Below are positions 26,536-35,631 of a DNA stretch of 64,000 nt, piece after piece. Position 1 is the first letter of the stretch, and each line of letters begins with the position of its first letter. Below the pieces are notes generated by a model. That model had not been told where the DNA came from, did no database searches, and worked only from the letters and a program-made list of their open reading frames with translations. The position numbers were made by a program, and so were the translations under genes. The DNA lies in contig NZ_CP012201.1 in NCBI RefSeq assembly GCF_001191005.1, positions 4,030,001 to 4,094,000 of the forward strand, read 5' to 3'. Origin of the DNA: Massilia sp. NR 4-1 (lineage in GTDB: Bacteria; Pseudomonadota; Gammaproteobacteria; Burkholderiales; Burkholderiaceae_D).

Positions 26536-29500
26536 ATGAGGACAATAACTATCAATATTGCAGGAAGAGGGACCCTGCTGGCGAATGGAGAAAAATCCTC
26601 TGTTGGCCACATGTGGTTTGAACTCAACGATGGCGCGGGCGGACCAATTGAAAGCTATGGTTTCGCGCCCGATGCAAGCCACCATGGCGATCCATTCGCC
26701 CCCGGCCAGGTTTACCGGGACGATAGCAAAAACTACAAAGGTAGGGATTACTTCAGAACTATTGATATAACTGAAGCACAATACAATGAAATCAAGAAAT
26801 TTGCGGAAAATCCCGAAACTGCTGGCTTTACCCGCTACTACAATGGCTTGAACAATAGCTGTATCGACTTTACCTGGAAGGCCTTGCAAAAAGGCGGCCT
26901 GAATCCGATCGGCTATGAGGGCGACCTGTGGCCGACCCATAATATTGACGACATCAAGAAAATTGGCGATCCATTTCATCCGCCCGGATCGACCGGCCTT
27001 ACCAACCTGGGCGGCATTGGCGGCTTGGGCAGCGGCTTGGGCGCAGCGCTTGGCTTGGGCAAAGGCGGCGCGGATGCCGCGGCCTGGGGCAGCACGCCGC
27101 CCCGGCGCGATCCCCTCGTCCTTGATCTGGACGGCGACGGCATTGAAACCACCAGCACCCGTGATGGGACGGTGATCCTGTTCGACCACGATGCCGATGG
27201 CGTCAAGACAGGCACAGGCTGGATCAAACCCGACGATGGCTGGCTGGTACTTGATCGCAATGGCAACAGCACCATCGATTCCGGCCGCGAACTGTTTGGC
27301 GTCGATACGCGCAAAGCCAATGGCCAGTTGGCCAGCGATGGCTTTGATGCGCTCAAGGATTTCGATGCCAACAAGGATGGGAAAATCGATGCACTGGACA
27401 GCGTATTCGCCAACCTGCGCATCTGGCGCGACCTAAACCAGGATGGCGTCAGCCAGGCCAATGAGCTGAGCACGTTGGCCACCAACAGCATCGTGTCGAT
27501 CAGCGTCAACGCCAATGCCGTGCGTACCGATCTCGGCAACGGCAATGTGCAAACCGCCTCCGGCGCGTTTACCCGCAGCAATGGCAGCACCGGCGCAACC
27601 GGCGAAGTCAACGGCGCCACCGTCAATCTGGATTTGCTGGTCAATACTTTCTACCGCCAGTTCTCCGATCATATTTCCCTCACCGAACAGGCGAAAGCAT
27701 TACCCGAATTACATGGCGCAGGCTGGGTGCGCGACTTGTCCGAAGCCATTAGTCTGTCAAGTGATCTGGGTAACTGGGTGCAGCTCTACACTCAGCAAAC
27801 AACTCGTCAAGGGCAGATCGATAAGCTGGATGGCTTCATCGAAAAATGGGCCAGCACAGCTGGTGTGAAATCACTCAAAGCCCAGGCCGATGCATTCACC
27901 GCAACCGGCGTCAAACTTGTCTACAACCTCTCTGGCCTGAGTGTTGGCTCTACAGCCTATGACGGTTTCGTACGCAAGCTGGGCGTGGTGGAGTGTTTTA
28001 TGGGCTTCACTTATGGCGGAACCAACGGCGAAGCTCGTTTCACGCCGTTGGATAAATCGTCTGGCAGCATAACGGTGAACTTATCAACTGAGCAAATAGC
28101 AAGTATTTCGCTGGCCTACGACCGGTTCAAAGGCGACATCTACGAGTCACTGATACCTGAGACGCATTTGAAGTTATATACGAAACTGCTACTTGAAGAC
28201 TGCCAAGGACCAGCAAAGTTCGAAGTACTTGAGAACGCGTTTAAACAAGCAGTTTCCGCAAACCAGCAGCAGGGCATCATCGAACTCATTGAGTTCATTA
28301 GCTCCGTTGGAGAAGCACGTTTGGCTAGCATTGGCTGGGAAGCTATTCCATTTCTGGGTGCTCAAATCTCAAGCATCTCAAATCTCGGCGCATTCGCTGA
28401 GGAGTTGAGCAGTTGGACGGTCCGCTTAGCAGCATCCACCGAACATAACATTACTGGTACTTCCCGAGCAGATCTACTAGCAGGTACAGCCGCAGCCGAC
28501 AAACTTTATGGATACGATGGTAACGATATCTTAAACGGCGGCACCGGCAACGACACCCTCGCCGGAGGAGTTGGCAACGACACCTATGTGTTCAATCTGG
28601 GCGATGGCTTCGATATCATCAACGACTACGACCCCACCAGCGGCAACAGCGACAAGTTGCAATTCGGCGCAGGCATCAATGCTGATGCGGTTCTGATCAG
28701 CCGCAGCAGCAATGGCCGCGATCTCACTTTCAGCGTCAACGCCACCGATAAGATCACTGTGGTCGACTACTTCTATTCTTCGGTCAACCGCATCGAGAAA
28801 GTCGCTTTTGCCGACGGCACGGTCTGGGATGTGGCAGCCATGGCCGAGCGGCAGAACGGCACCGAAGGTGCAGATAATCTATTTGGCCTCAGTGGCTACG
28901 CCAACCGCATCAACGGCCTGGGCGGCAACGACTCGATCTCTGGCGCCGATAAGGATGACGTGTTCAGCGGCGGCGCCGGCAACGACACCCTCGCCGGAGG
29001 AGTTGGCAACGACACCTATGTGTTCAATCTGGGCGATGGCTTCGATATCATCAACGATTACGATCCCACCAGCGGCAACAGCGACAAGTTGCAATTCGGC
29101 GCAGGCATCAATGCTGATGCGGTTCTGATCAGCCGCGGCAGCAATGGCCGCGATCTCACTTTCAGCATCAACGCCACCGATAAGATCACTGTAGTCGACT
29201 ACTTCTATTCTTCGGTCAGCCGCATCGAGAAAGTCGCTTTTGCCGACGGCACGGTCTGGGATGTGGCAGCCATGGCCGAGCGGCAGAACGGCACCGAAGG
29301 TGCAGATAATCTATTTGGCCTCAGTGGCTACGCCAACCGCATCAACGGCCTGGGCGGCAATGACTCGATCACTGGCGCCGATAAGGATGACGTGCTCAGC
29401 GGCGGCACCGGCAACGACACCCTCGCCGGGGGAGTTGGCAACGACACCTATGTGTTCAATCTGGGCGATGGCTTCGATATCATCAACGACTACGACCCCA

Positions 29501-31530
29501 CCAGCGGCAACAGCGACAAGCTGCAATTCGGCGCAGGCATCAATGCTGATGCGGTTCTGATCAGCCGCAGCAGCAATGGCCGCGATCTCACTTTCAGCAT
29601 CAACGCCACCGATAAGATCACTGTGGTCGACCATTTCTATTCTTCGGTCAACCGCATCGAGAAAGTCGCTTTTGCCGACGGCACGGTCTGGGATGTGGCA
29701 GCCATGGCCGAGCGGCAGAACGGCACCGAAGGTGCAGATAATCTATTTGGCCTCAGTGGCTACGCCAACCGCATCAACGGCCTGGGCGGCAATGACTCGA
29801 TCACTGGCGCCGATAAGGATGACGTGCTCAGCGGCGGCACCGGCAACGACACCCTCGCCGGGGGAGTTGGCAACGACACCTATGTGTTCAATCTGGGCGA
29901 TGGCTTCGATATCATCAACGACTACGACCCCACCAGCGGCAACAGCGACAAGCTGCAATTCGGCGCAGGCATCAATGCTGATGCGGTTCTGATCAGCCGC
30001 AGCAGCAATGGCCGCGATCTCACTTTCAGCATCAACGCCACCGATAAGATCACTGTGGTCGACCATTTCTATTCTTCGGTCAACCGCATCGAGAAAGTCG
30101 CTTTTGCCGACGGCACGGTCTGGGATGTGGCAGCCATGGCCGAGCGGCAGAACGGCACCGAAGGTGCAGATAATCTATTTGGCCTCAGTGGCTACGCCAA
30201 CCGCATCAACGGCCTGGGCGGCAATGACTCGATCACTGGCGCCGATAAGGATGACGTGCTCAGCGGCGGCACCGGCAACGACACCCTCGCCGGGGGAGTT
30301 GGCAACGACACCTATGTGTTCAATCTGGGCGATGGCTTCGATATCATCAACGACTACGACCCCACCAGCGGCAACAGCGACAAGCTGCAATTCGGCGCAG
30401 GCATCAATGCTGATGCGGTTCTGATCAGCCGCAGCAGCAATGGCCGCGATCTCACTTTCAGCATCAACGCCACCGATAAGATCACTGTGGTCGACCATTT
30501 CTATTCTTCGGTCAACCGCATCGAGAAAGTCGCTTTTGCCGACGGCACGGTCTGGGATGTGGCAGCCATGGCCGAGCGGCAGAACGGCACCGAAGGTGCA
30601 GATAATCTATTTGGCCTCAGTGGCTACGCCAACCGCATCAACGGCCTGGGCGGCAATGACTCGATCACTGGCGCCGATAAGGATGACGTGCTCAGCGGCG
30701 GCACCGGCAACGACACCCTCGCCGGGGGAGTTGGCAACGACACCTATGTGTTCAATCTGGGCGATGGCTTCGATATCATCAACGACTACGACCCCACCAG
30801 CGGCAACAGCGACAAGCTGCAATTCGGCGCAGGCATCAATGCTGATGCGGTTCTGATCAGCCGCAGCAGCAATGGCCGCGATCTCACTTTCAGCATCAAC
30901 GCCACCGATAAGATCACTGTGGTCGACCATTTCTATTCTTCGGTCAACCGCATCGAGAAAGTCGTTTTTGCCGACGGCACGGTCTGGGATGTGGCAGCCA
31001 TGGCCGAGCGGCAGAACGGCACCGAAGGTGCAGATAATCTATTTGGCCTCAGTGGCTACGCCAACCGCATCAACGGCCTGGGCGGCAACGACTCGATCAC
31101 TGGCGCCGATAAGGATGATGTGCTCGACGGCGGCAACGGTGCTGACAACATCAGCGGTGATGCCGGCAACGATATACTAATTGGCAGCTATGGCAATGAC
31201 ATCCTGGCCGGTGGCGCTGGCAAGGATATTTTCAGATTTGTCAGCTCCGACCAAGGAATAGACAGTATTACGGACTTCAATTCAGGCGCGGATGTTATTC
31301 AAGTCCTTGGAAGTAATTTTGGTCTGGCTACTGGGGTTGCCGTGTCGCTAATAAGCGGCACGACAACGCCTGCTCCATCAGGTACGGTGGCTCAATTCCT
31401 CTATAACACGACTTCTGGTGCTTTGTATTTCGACCAGGATGGTGTCGGAACAGCAGCCGCAATTCAAATCGCGACGCTAACCGGGCAAAAAACGCTCACC
31501 GCATCAGATATCGTAGTAGTCGGTACGTAA
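26536..31530 (+). CDS. Giant RTX calcium-binding protein with N-terminal permuted papain-like domain
   Basis: The protein has 1664 residues in five parts. Residues 1-150 hold VGHMWFEL (H25) and later NNSCIDFTW (C109): the His-before-Cys order of circularly permuted NlpC/P60-like hydrolases. Residues ~195-300 hold Ca-type segments (DPLVLDLDGDGIETTS, DFDANKDGKIDALD, DLNQDGVSQANE). A 300-residue alpha region follows. Then come six 144-residue units, each with GGxGNDT-type RTX nonapeptides. A C-terminal ~80-residue region (LYFDQDGVGTAAAIQIATL) is typical of type I secretion substrates. No type I exporter is in this window. It would be secreted and fold on meeting calcium. Function might be adhesin, hydrolase toxin or biofilm protein. 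Confidence 0.85.
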   Translation: MRTITINIAGRGTLLANGEKSSVGHMWFELNDGAGGPIESYGFAPDASHHGDPFAPGQVYRDDSKNYKGRDYFRTIDITEAQYNEIKKFAENPETAGFTRYYNGLNNSCIDFTWKALQKGGLNPIGYEGDLWPTHNIDDIKKIGDPFHPPGSTGLTNLGGIGGLGSGLGAALGLGKGGADAAAWGSTPPRRDPLVLDLDGDGIETTSTRDGTVILFDHDADGVKTGTGWIKPDDGWLVLDRNGNSTIDSGRELFGVDTRKANGQLASDGFDALKDFDANKDGKIDALDSVFANLRIWRDLNQDGVSQANELSTLATNSIVSISVNANAVRTDLGNGNVQTASGAFTRSNGSTGATGEVNGATVNLDLLVNTFYRQFSDHISLTEQAKALPELHGAGWVRDLSEAISLSSDLGNWVQLYTQQTTRQGQIDKLDGFIEKWASTAGVKSLKAQADAFTATGVKLVYNLSGLSVGSTAYDGFVRKLGVVECFMGFTYGGTNGEARFTPLDKSSGSITVNLSTEQIASISLAYDRFKGDIYESLIPETHLKLYTKLLLEDCQGPAKFEVLENAFKQAVSANQQQGIIELIEFISSVGEARLASIGWEAIPFLGAQISSISNLGAFAEELSSWTVRLAASTEHNITGTSRADLLAGTAAADKLYGYDGNDILNGGTGNDTLAGGVGNDTYVFNLGDGFDIINDYDPTSGNSDKLQFGAGINADAVLISRSSNGRDLTFSVNATDKITVVDYFYSSVNRIEKVAFADGTVWDVAAMAERQNGTEGADNLFGLSGYANRINGLGGNDSISGADKDDVFSGGAGNDTLAGGVGNDTYVFNLGDGFDIINDYDPTSGNSDKLQFGAGINADAVLISRGSNGRDLTFSINATDKITVVDYFYSSVSRIEKVAFADGTVWDVAAMAERQNGTEGADNLFGLSGYANRINGLGGNDSITGADKDDVLSGGTGNDTLAGGVGNDTYVFNLGDGFDIINDYDPTSGNSDKLQFGAGINADAVLISRSSNGRDLTFSINATDKITVVDHFYSSVNRIEKVAFADGTVWDVAAMAERQNGTEGADNLFGLSGYANRINGLGGNDSITGADKDDVLSGGTGNDTLAGGVGNDTYVFNLGDGFDIINDYDPTSGNSDKLQFGAGINADAVLISRSSNGRDLTFSINATDKITVVDHFYSSVNRIEKVAFADGTVWDVAAMAERQNGTEGADNLFGLSGYANRINGLGGNDSITGADKDDVLSGGTGNDTLAGGVGNDTYVFNLGDGFDIINDYDPTSGNSDKLQFGAGINADAVLISRSSNGRDLTFSINATDKITVVDHFYSSVNRIEKVAFADGTVWDVAAMAERQNGTEGADNLFGLSGYANRINGLGGNDSITGADKDDVLSGGTGNDTLAGGVGNDTYVFNLGDGFDIINDYDPTSGNSDKLQFGAGINADAVLISRSSNGRDLTFSINATDKITVVDHFYSSVNRIEKVVFADGTVWDVAAMAERQNGTEGADNLFGLSGYANRINGLGGNDSITGADKDDVLDGGNGADNISGDAGNDILIGSYGNDILAGGAGKDIFRFVSSDQGIDSITDFNSGADVIQVLGSNFGLATGVAVSLISGTTTPAPSGTVAQFLYNTTSGALYFDQDGVGTAAAIQIATLTGQKTLTASDIVVVGT
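28537..31128 (+). repeat. Six tandem 432-bp repeats in the RTX gene
   Basis: Unit starts are at 28537, 28969, 29401, 29833, 30265 and 30697, spaced exactly 432 bases (144 codons). Each begins GGCGGCACCGGCAACGACAC or a close variant. Units 3 to 6 are nearly identical at the nucleotide level, while units 1 and 2 differ at several positions. A seventh, partial unit starts at 31129. The near-identity points to recent duplication or gene conversion. Confidence 0.95.
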
Positions 31531-31596
31531 GCTGTAGCGCGGTCAGGCATCAAGCTTTGATATCTGGCCGGCGTTGCGATTCCGCGAGAACGATCA

Positions 31597-33588
31597 TCAA
31601 TGCTGTTCAAGCTGGCGGGAAGACACCGCGGCCGGTATCAAAGCCCATGGAGCGCGCTCCGTGGCCGTCGCTGTGTTGGGAAGGCTTGGCTTTGAGCTGG
31701 AAGTAGCCGCCGCGCTGGCCTGCGCAGGTAGCCGTGGAACGGCAACCTGCCCAGGTGACATCTGCTGCGCAGGAGCTGCTGGCTTAGCAGGCGGCGGCGC
31801 CACCACCGCCGCCTGCTGCACCGGTTCCGCTGGCGCCTTGGGTTTGCGCCCTTTGCCCGATGCCGGTTCGGTCTTGGAGCGGTCCGGGCCACTCAGGCGC
31901 GGCGTGATCAGGAACAGGCGCTCGCGCGTGCTGCGCGATTCGCTCTCGCTGCGGAACATGCCACCCAACAGCGGCAGGTCGCCCAGCAGCGGAGTCTTTT
32001 GCTTGTCGGTCGACATGCGTTCGGCGCGGTAGCCGCCGATCATCAGCGTCTGCTGCAGGTCGACAATGGCTTGCGTGCTGATGGTGGAGCGGGTGACGCG
32101 CACATTGCTGCGCGCATCCTTGGTCGTGCCGCTGTTGCCGGCGCTGTCCAGCGAGCCATCCTCGATATCGACTTCCAGATGCACCTTGGCGCCATCCGGT
32201 TCGCGGATGATGCGCGGGATCACGCGCAGCTGGGTACCCGCCGTGACATCGGCCAGGTCGGCCACACGCTCGCCCACCAGCGGCACGTAGGCGGTCTGGC
32301 TCAGGTCCAGCACCGCCGCCACATTATCCAGCGTCAGCACGGTCGGCGTGGCCAGCACGCGCGCCTCGCCTTTCGCTTCGAGCGCCTTGAGGCGGGCGTA
32401 GAAGCGGTTGACATTGCTGATCAGGAGCGTGGCACCGGGCAGCGGCAGTTGCGTGCCGCCGGAATCGCTCTTGGTCGAGTTGAAGACGGCATCGACAGCG
32501 CCGGCCCGCACGCCCCACTCCACCCCCATATCCGACAGATTGCTGCGGTCCATGTCGATGATCAGGGCTTCGATCTCGATCTGCTGCGGCGGTACATCGA
32601 GTTCGGCGATCAGGGCGGCGTACATTTCGCGCTGCTGCACGTCGTCGTAGATCAGGATGGCGTTCATGGCGGCGCTGGCTTCGATGCGCAGCTTGCCCGG
32701 TTCCGCCGCCGGCGCGGCTTTGCGTCCTTCGCCTTCGGCGCGCGGAGAGCGGGGCGGCAGTTCGCCCTTGCCGTTGGTGGGCGGCGAGAAGATCGGCACA
32801 AAGGGACTGCCGCGCGGCAGCTCCTGCGCCTCGCCCTGCCCCACCTTGCTTTGCCGCGAACGCTTGCTGGCAGCGATATCGAACTGGCTGGTTTCGGCCA
32901 GTTTTTCACCGGTGTTGGGACCGAGCAGCAAGCCGCTCAGAATGGTCTTCACGCCCGGGATGGTTTCGCTCTGGCCGCGCGCGTTGATGGTGCGGTCCAT
33001 GGCGCTGGCGTATTTCAGCTTGAAGACCATCACGCGCCGGCCGCGCGCCTTGGCCTCGCGCGCGTCCGGCAGCAGGATTTCGCGCGCCAGCTTGACGTAG
33101 CGGCGCGGGCCGCTGACGATCACCGTGCCGACGTCGGGTAGCTCGCCCCAGCCGAAGCGTTCGTCGAACAAGCCGACGCCGACCAGGGCCGCTTTCGCAT
33201 CCTGCACTGCGTCTTCGCCCAGCTGGAGCCGCACCGAACTGTGGTCGCTGGCGGGCACGATGTAGAGGGTGTCGCTGTAGACAAACCAGCTGCACTGGCA
33301 GGCCGGGGCCAGGCGGTTGAGAAATTCGCTGCCGCTGGCGGCGGCCAGCCGCCCGGTCATGAGACGCTGTCCGGGAACGTCCAGCACCAGGCGGACGCCA
33401 TACACGCGGCTGAATTCCTCCAGTACGGCGCGCAGCGTCATGCCGCCGGCATTGATGGCCAGGCCCGTTCCTTTCCAGGATGCGGGAACGGCAGCCTGCA
33501 CGCCGGCCGCTATCAGCATCAGCAGCACGGCCAGCGCGAGGACCGCCAGCAGTTTGCCGGTGCGCGGCAAGGCTGCGGCGCGCATCAT
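31597..33588 (-). CDS. sctC: T3SS outer-membrane secretin SctC (HrcC)
   Basis: The protein has 663 residues. A signal peptide ends around GVQAAVP. A small N0-type domain (AINAGGMTLRAVLEEFSRVY) and N1/N3 domains follow, then the secretin beta-barrel region, with PPQQIEIEALIIDMDRSNL and a core ending RLFLITPRLSG. A ~70-residue Ala/Pro/Lys-rich tail follows. It forms the outer-membrane ring of the injectisome. It is the last gene of the third hrp operon, overlaps the upstream chaperone gene by 4 bases, and converges on the RTX gene. In Pseudomonas small hrpT and hrpV genes follow hrcC; they are absent here. Confidence 0.93.
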   Translation of the reverse strand: MMRAAALPRTGKLLAVLALAVLLMLIAAGVQAAVPASWKGTGLAINAGGMTLRAVLEEFSRVYGVRLVLDVPGQRLMTGRLAAASGSEFLNRLAPACQCSWFVYSDTLYIVPASDHSSVRLQLGEDAVQDAKAALVGVGLFDERFGWGELPDVGTVIVSGPRRYVKLAREILLPDAREAKARGRRVMVFKLKYASAMDRTINARGQSETIPGVKTILSGLLLGPNTGEKLAETSQFDIAASKRSRQSKVGQGEAQELPRGSPFVPIFSPPTNGKGELPPRSPRAEGEGRKAAPAAEPGKLRIEASAAMNAILIYDDVQQREMYAALIAELDVPPQQIEIEALIIDMDRSNLSDMGVEWGVRAGAVDAVFNSTKSDSGGTQLPLPGATLLISNVNRFYARLKALEAKGEARVLATPTVLTLDNVAAVLDLSQTAYVPLVGERVADLADVTAGTQLRVIPRIIREPDGAKVHLEVDIEDGSLDSAGNSGTTKDARSNVRVTRSTISTQAIVDLQQTLMIGGYRAERMSTDKQKTPLLGDLPLLGGMFRSESESRSTRERLFLITPRLSGPDRSKTEPASGKGRKPKAPAEPVQQAAVVAPPPAKPAAPAQQMSPGQVAVPRLPAQASAAATSSSKPSLPNTATATERAPWALIPAAVSSRQLEQH

Positions 33589-33995
33589 CGCGCCCCCGCT
33601 GCAAAGAGGGCGCGAATCCGCTGTTCGCTGGGATCGGCGGCGCCGTCATGACGCGGGCGGCTCGGGGCCAGCGCGGCGCGCCACATGGCCAGTTGGTTGA
33701 GCAGTTGCTCCAGGGCGCCGGCCGCATCTTCCCAACTGGCGACGTCGGGCAGCCACTGGCACAGAACCAAGGTGCTGCCGTCCTCGCGCAGGGCAAGGCC
33801 GGCGTCGAACTGACGCGCGCTTTGGAAGCCGGTACGGGCCGCGTCTTCCAGTTGCGCATCGGTAGCGCCGCTCAACAGGTAGACGCCCAGCTCGGCGCCA
33901 TCCTCGGCCACCGTCAGGTAGGCTGATTCGCCGTCGAGCATCAGCGGCGCATCGGCCGGCAAATCCGCCAGCCACTGTGCGTTATGGGCGCTCAT
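33585..33995 (-). CDS. HrpG-like class I T3SS chaperone
   Basis: The protein has 136 residues and is acidic, with the alternating beta pattern of CesT/SycE-like class I chaperones (GAELGVYLLSGA, FDAGLALREDGSTLVLCQWLP) and a C-terminal helix. Its place, second in a sctF/hrpF-like - this - sctC operon, matches hrpG in the Pseudomonas hrpC operon (hrpF-hrpG-hrcC). In that system HrpG acts with HrpV to control the regulators HrpS/HrpR. A chaperone for the small upstream protein is also possible. The symbol is left blank because sequence identity alone is weak. Confidence 0.7.
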   Translation of the reverse strand: MSAHNAQWLADLPADAPLMLDGESAYLTVAEDGAELGVYLLSGATDAQLEDAARTGFQSARQFDAGLALREDGSTLVLCQWLPDVASWEDAAGALEQLLNQLAMWRAALAPSRPRHDGAADPSEQRIRALFAAGAR

Positions 33996-33998
33996 GGC

Positions 33999-34232
33999 TT
34001 ACTTCGTTTCATTGAGCACAGTTTTCAGCGGCTTTTGCAGCAGGCCGAATTGCGCTGTCATGGCGCTATGGACCATGGCCTGCTGCTGCAGCAAACGGAT
34101 GAACTCATTCGGATCGGGCATCTCGCCATTGGTCTGGCGGCTGTAAAAATCGTGCATCTGGCTGCCGGTGTCGTCGAACTTGCGATCAAGGCGATGGATG
34201 GACTGCACGACAGAGTTTTGATTGCTGGACAT
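33999..34232 (-). CDS. HrpF / SctF-like small helical T3SS protein (needle candidate or needle chaperone)
   Basis: The protein has 77 residues from the ATG with AGGAGA 8 bases ahead. It is all-helical: a helix-turn-helix of the kind seen in YscF/PrgI needle proteins and in HrpF, with MPDPNEFIRLLQQQ at the bend and HSAMTAQFGLLQKPLKTVL as the second helix. Gene position equals hrpF in Pseudomonas. Whether it builds the needle or supports the needle is not decided, because another needle-like gene lies at 57432. A candidate hrp box is 72 bases upstream. Confidence 0.65.
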   Translation of the reverse strand: MSSNQNSVVQSIHRLDRKFDDTGSQMHDFYSRQTNGEMPDPNEFIRLLQQQAMVHSAMTAQFGLLQKPLKTVLNETK

Positions 34233-34303
34233 GGCGATTCTCCTGAGAGACGAATTTGATCCCGGACCATCCGCGCATGGCGCCGTGGTCTGGGCTGTGA
34301 TGG

Positions 34304-34332
34304 TGAGTGGCGCTGCGCCTGCCGCCGGTTCG
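34304..34332 (-). promoter_or_regulatory. Candidate hrp box upstream of the hrpF/hrpG/sctC operon
   Basis: On the minus strand this reads CGAACC-N16-CCACTCA. Against the HrpL consensus GGAACC-N16-CCACNNA it has one mismatch, in the first base. It lies 72 bases before the first gene of the operon, which is a sensible promoter distance. Confidence 0.6.
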
Positions 34333-34348
34333 CCGGCGGCGGGAAAAT

Positions 34349-35005
34349 TCAGCCGGCAGCAGTTGCGATGTCTTCCATGGCGTCCGGTGCGAGGGCTGAC
34401 GTGGCCGCAGGCGTAGCGTCTGGCGGCGGCAGCGTCGCCAGCGCCTGGCGCAAGGATGCCGCCGCCGCATTGAAATCGGCACGCCATTCACCGCTATCGG
34501 CTTCCAGCCTGCAGCAGCCTGGCGCCAACGCGGGATCGGCCTCGCAAGGCCATGGCGTGCCATCCGGCGCGGGCATATCCCCGGGATGCAGGCGCAGTAC
34601 GGTATTCACCAGTTTGGGCGGGGCTTCGCGCAGCAGACGGCGGCAGGCGGCGGCGACTTTTTCCTGAGGCGTCGTTTCCAGCACCAGCCGGTCGTACAGC
34701 TCCGCAGCGAGGCGGAGAACGATGTCCTGCGCCTGTTCCAGCAGATCGGCCATGGCGGCCTCCATCCCTTGCTGCAGCTGGACGCTTTGCTCCAGCACGC
34801 GTGTTTCCGCAGCCTGCACCGCTTGCCGCGCCTGAACCTGCGCCTCGGCCAGCAACTGCGCGGCTTCGGCTCGGCCTTGTTCGACGATGCGCGCGGCCAG
34901 CAACTGCGCATCGGCCGTCACTTCACGCGCCGTAGCATGCAGCACGCCGTGGCTGGGTAACAGACGCTGGTCGGTGCTCATGCGCGCCGCACAGAAAGCT
35001 TTCAT
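34349..35005 (-). CDS. sctL: T3SS ATPase stator subunit SctL (HrpE)
   Basis: The protein has 218 residues from an ATG with AAGGAG nearby. The central long helix (VEQGRAEAAQLLAEAQVQARQ-type) is followed by the FliH/YscL-like C-terminal half. This is the peripheral stalk that holds and restrains the SctN ATPase. It lies between sctK and the operon's end, as hrpE does in Pseudomonas. Confidence 0.85.
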   Translation of the reverse strand: MKAFCAARMSTDQRLLPSHGVLHATAREVTADAQLLAARIVEQGRAEAAQLLAEAQVQARQAVQAAETRVLEQSVQLQQGMEAAMADLLEQAQDIVLRLAAELYDRLVLETTPQEKVAAACRRLLREAPPKLVNTVLRLHPGDMPAPDGTPWPCEADPALAPGCCRLEADSGEWRADFNAAAASLRQALATLPPPDATPAATSALAPDAMEDIATAAG

Positions 35006-35629
35006 TTATTGGTCTCCTTGAAATGGCAGCTGGCGCGCCCCTTGCAAGCACAGGTTCCAGCAACGCAAACGCCTGCGCGCCGCGGCACCACCGGCTTGCG
35101 CCACATCCGCCGGTGCGGCATCGGCGTCCGGCGCCATGCCGGCGGGGAGCAGCAGGCGCAAGCGGTCCCACATACCGGGGAAGCCTTGTTCCAGCAGCAG
35201 CGCCAGCTCGTTCAGGGCATCGGTTTCGCACGCTCCCGTCGGCGGTCGCTGGGCTGTCAGCGGTTGAATGGCCGCCGTGGCCAGGCACCAGCGGCGGGCA
35301 GCGAGCGGCAGCGCCGCCAGCGCTTCACGCCTTCCTTCACGCGCCGCCAGTAAGCCGCCATACAGCAGCGCGGCGCGGCGCAGCAAGGCGCCGTCGCACA
35401 CCGCCAGCTGCTGCCAAGCGCCGTCGAATGCAGCAGGAAGCGCGGCACGCACGCCAGCTGTCGCGCACCACGGGCGGTAGGCGAGGCGCACCGCCAGCGC
35501 AGCGCTGTCCGCGTCAGCCGGGGCGGGCGTATCGATGCCGGCCAGCAGCCATGGCGTGAACCACCAATCGAGGAAGCGCTCGCTCAAGGCGCTCGAGGCG
35601 CTGTCCGGCGTCACAGCAACGGCGTCCAT
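35006..35629 (-). CDS. sctK: T3SS sorting platform protein SctK (HrpD)
   Basis: The protein has 207 residues. Its SctK/HrpD-family call comes mostly from its place between sctJ and sctL. It is alpha-helical and Ala-rich, has no membrane segment, and carries a tryptophan-rich N-terminal stretch (ERFLDWWFTPWLLAG) that fits this poorly conserved family. It would link the sorting platform to the basal body. It starts 3 bases from the sctJ stop. Alternative identity: another helical T3SS accessory protein. Confidence 0.75.
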   Translation of the reverse strand: MDAVAVTPDSASSALSERFLDWWFTPWLLAGIDTPAPADADSAALAVRLAYRPWCATAGVRAALPAAFDGAWQQLAVCDGALLRRAALLYGGLLAAREGRREALAALPLAARRWCLATAAIQPLTAQRPPTGACETDALNELALLLEQGFPGMWDRLRLLLPAGMAPDADAAPADVAQAGGAAARRRLRCWNLCLQGARQLPFQGDQ

Positions 35630-35631
35630 GG

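Noticed and set aside
28537..31128. Regular repeats that might suggest a CRISPR array
   Set aside because: Period is 432 bases in one continuous reading frame with no spacers; it is the RTX tandem repeat.
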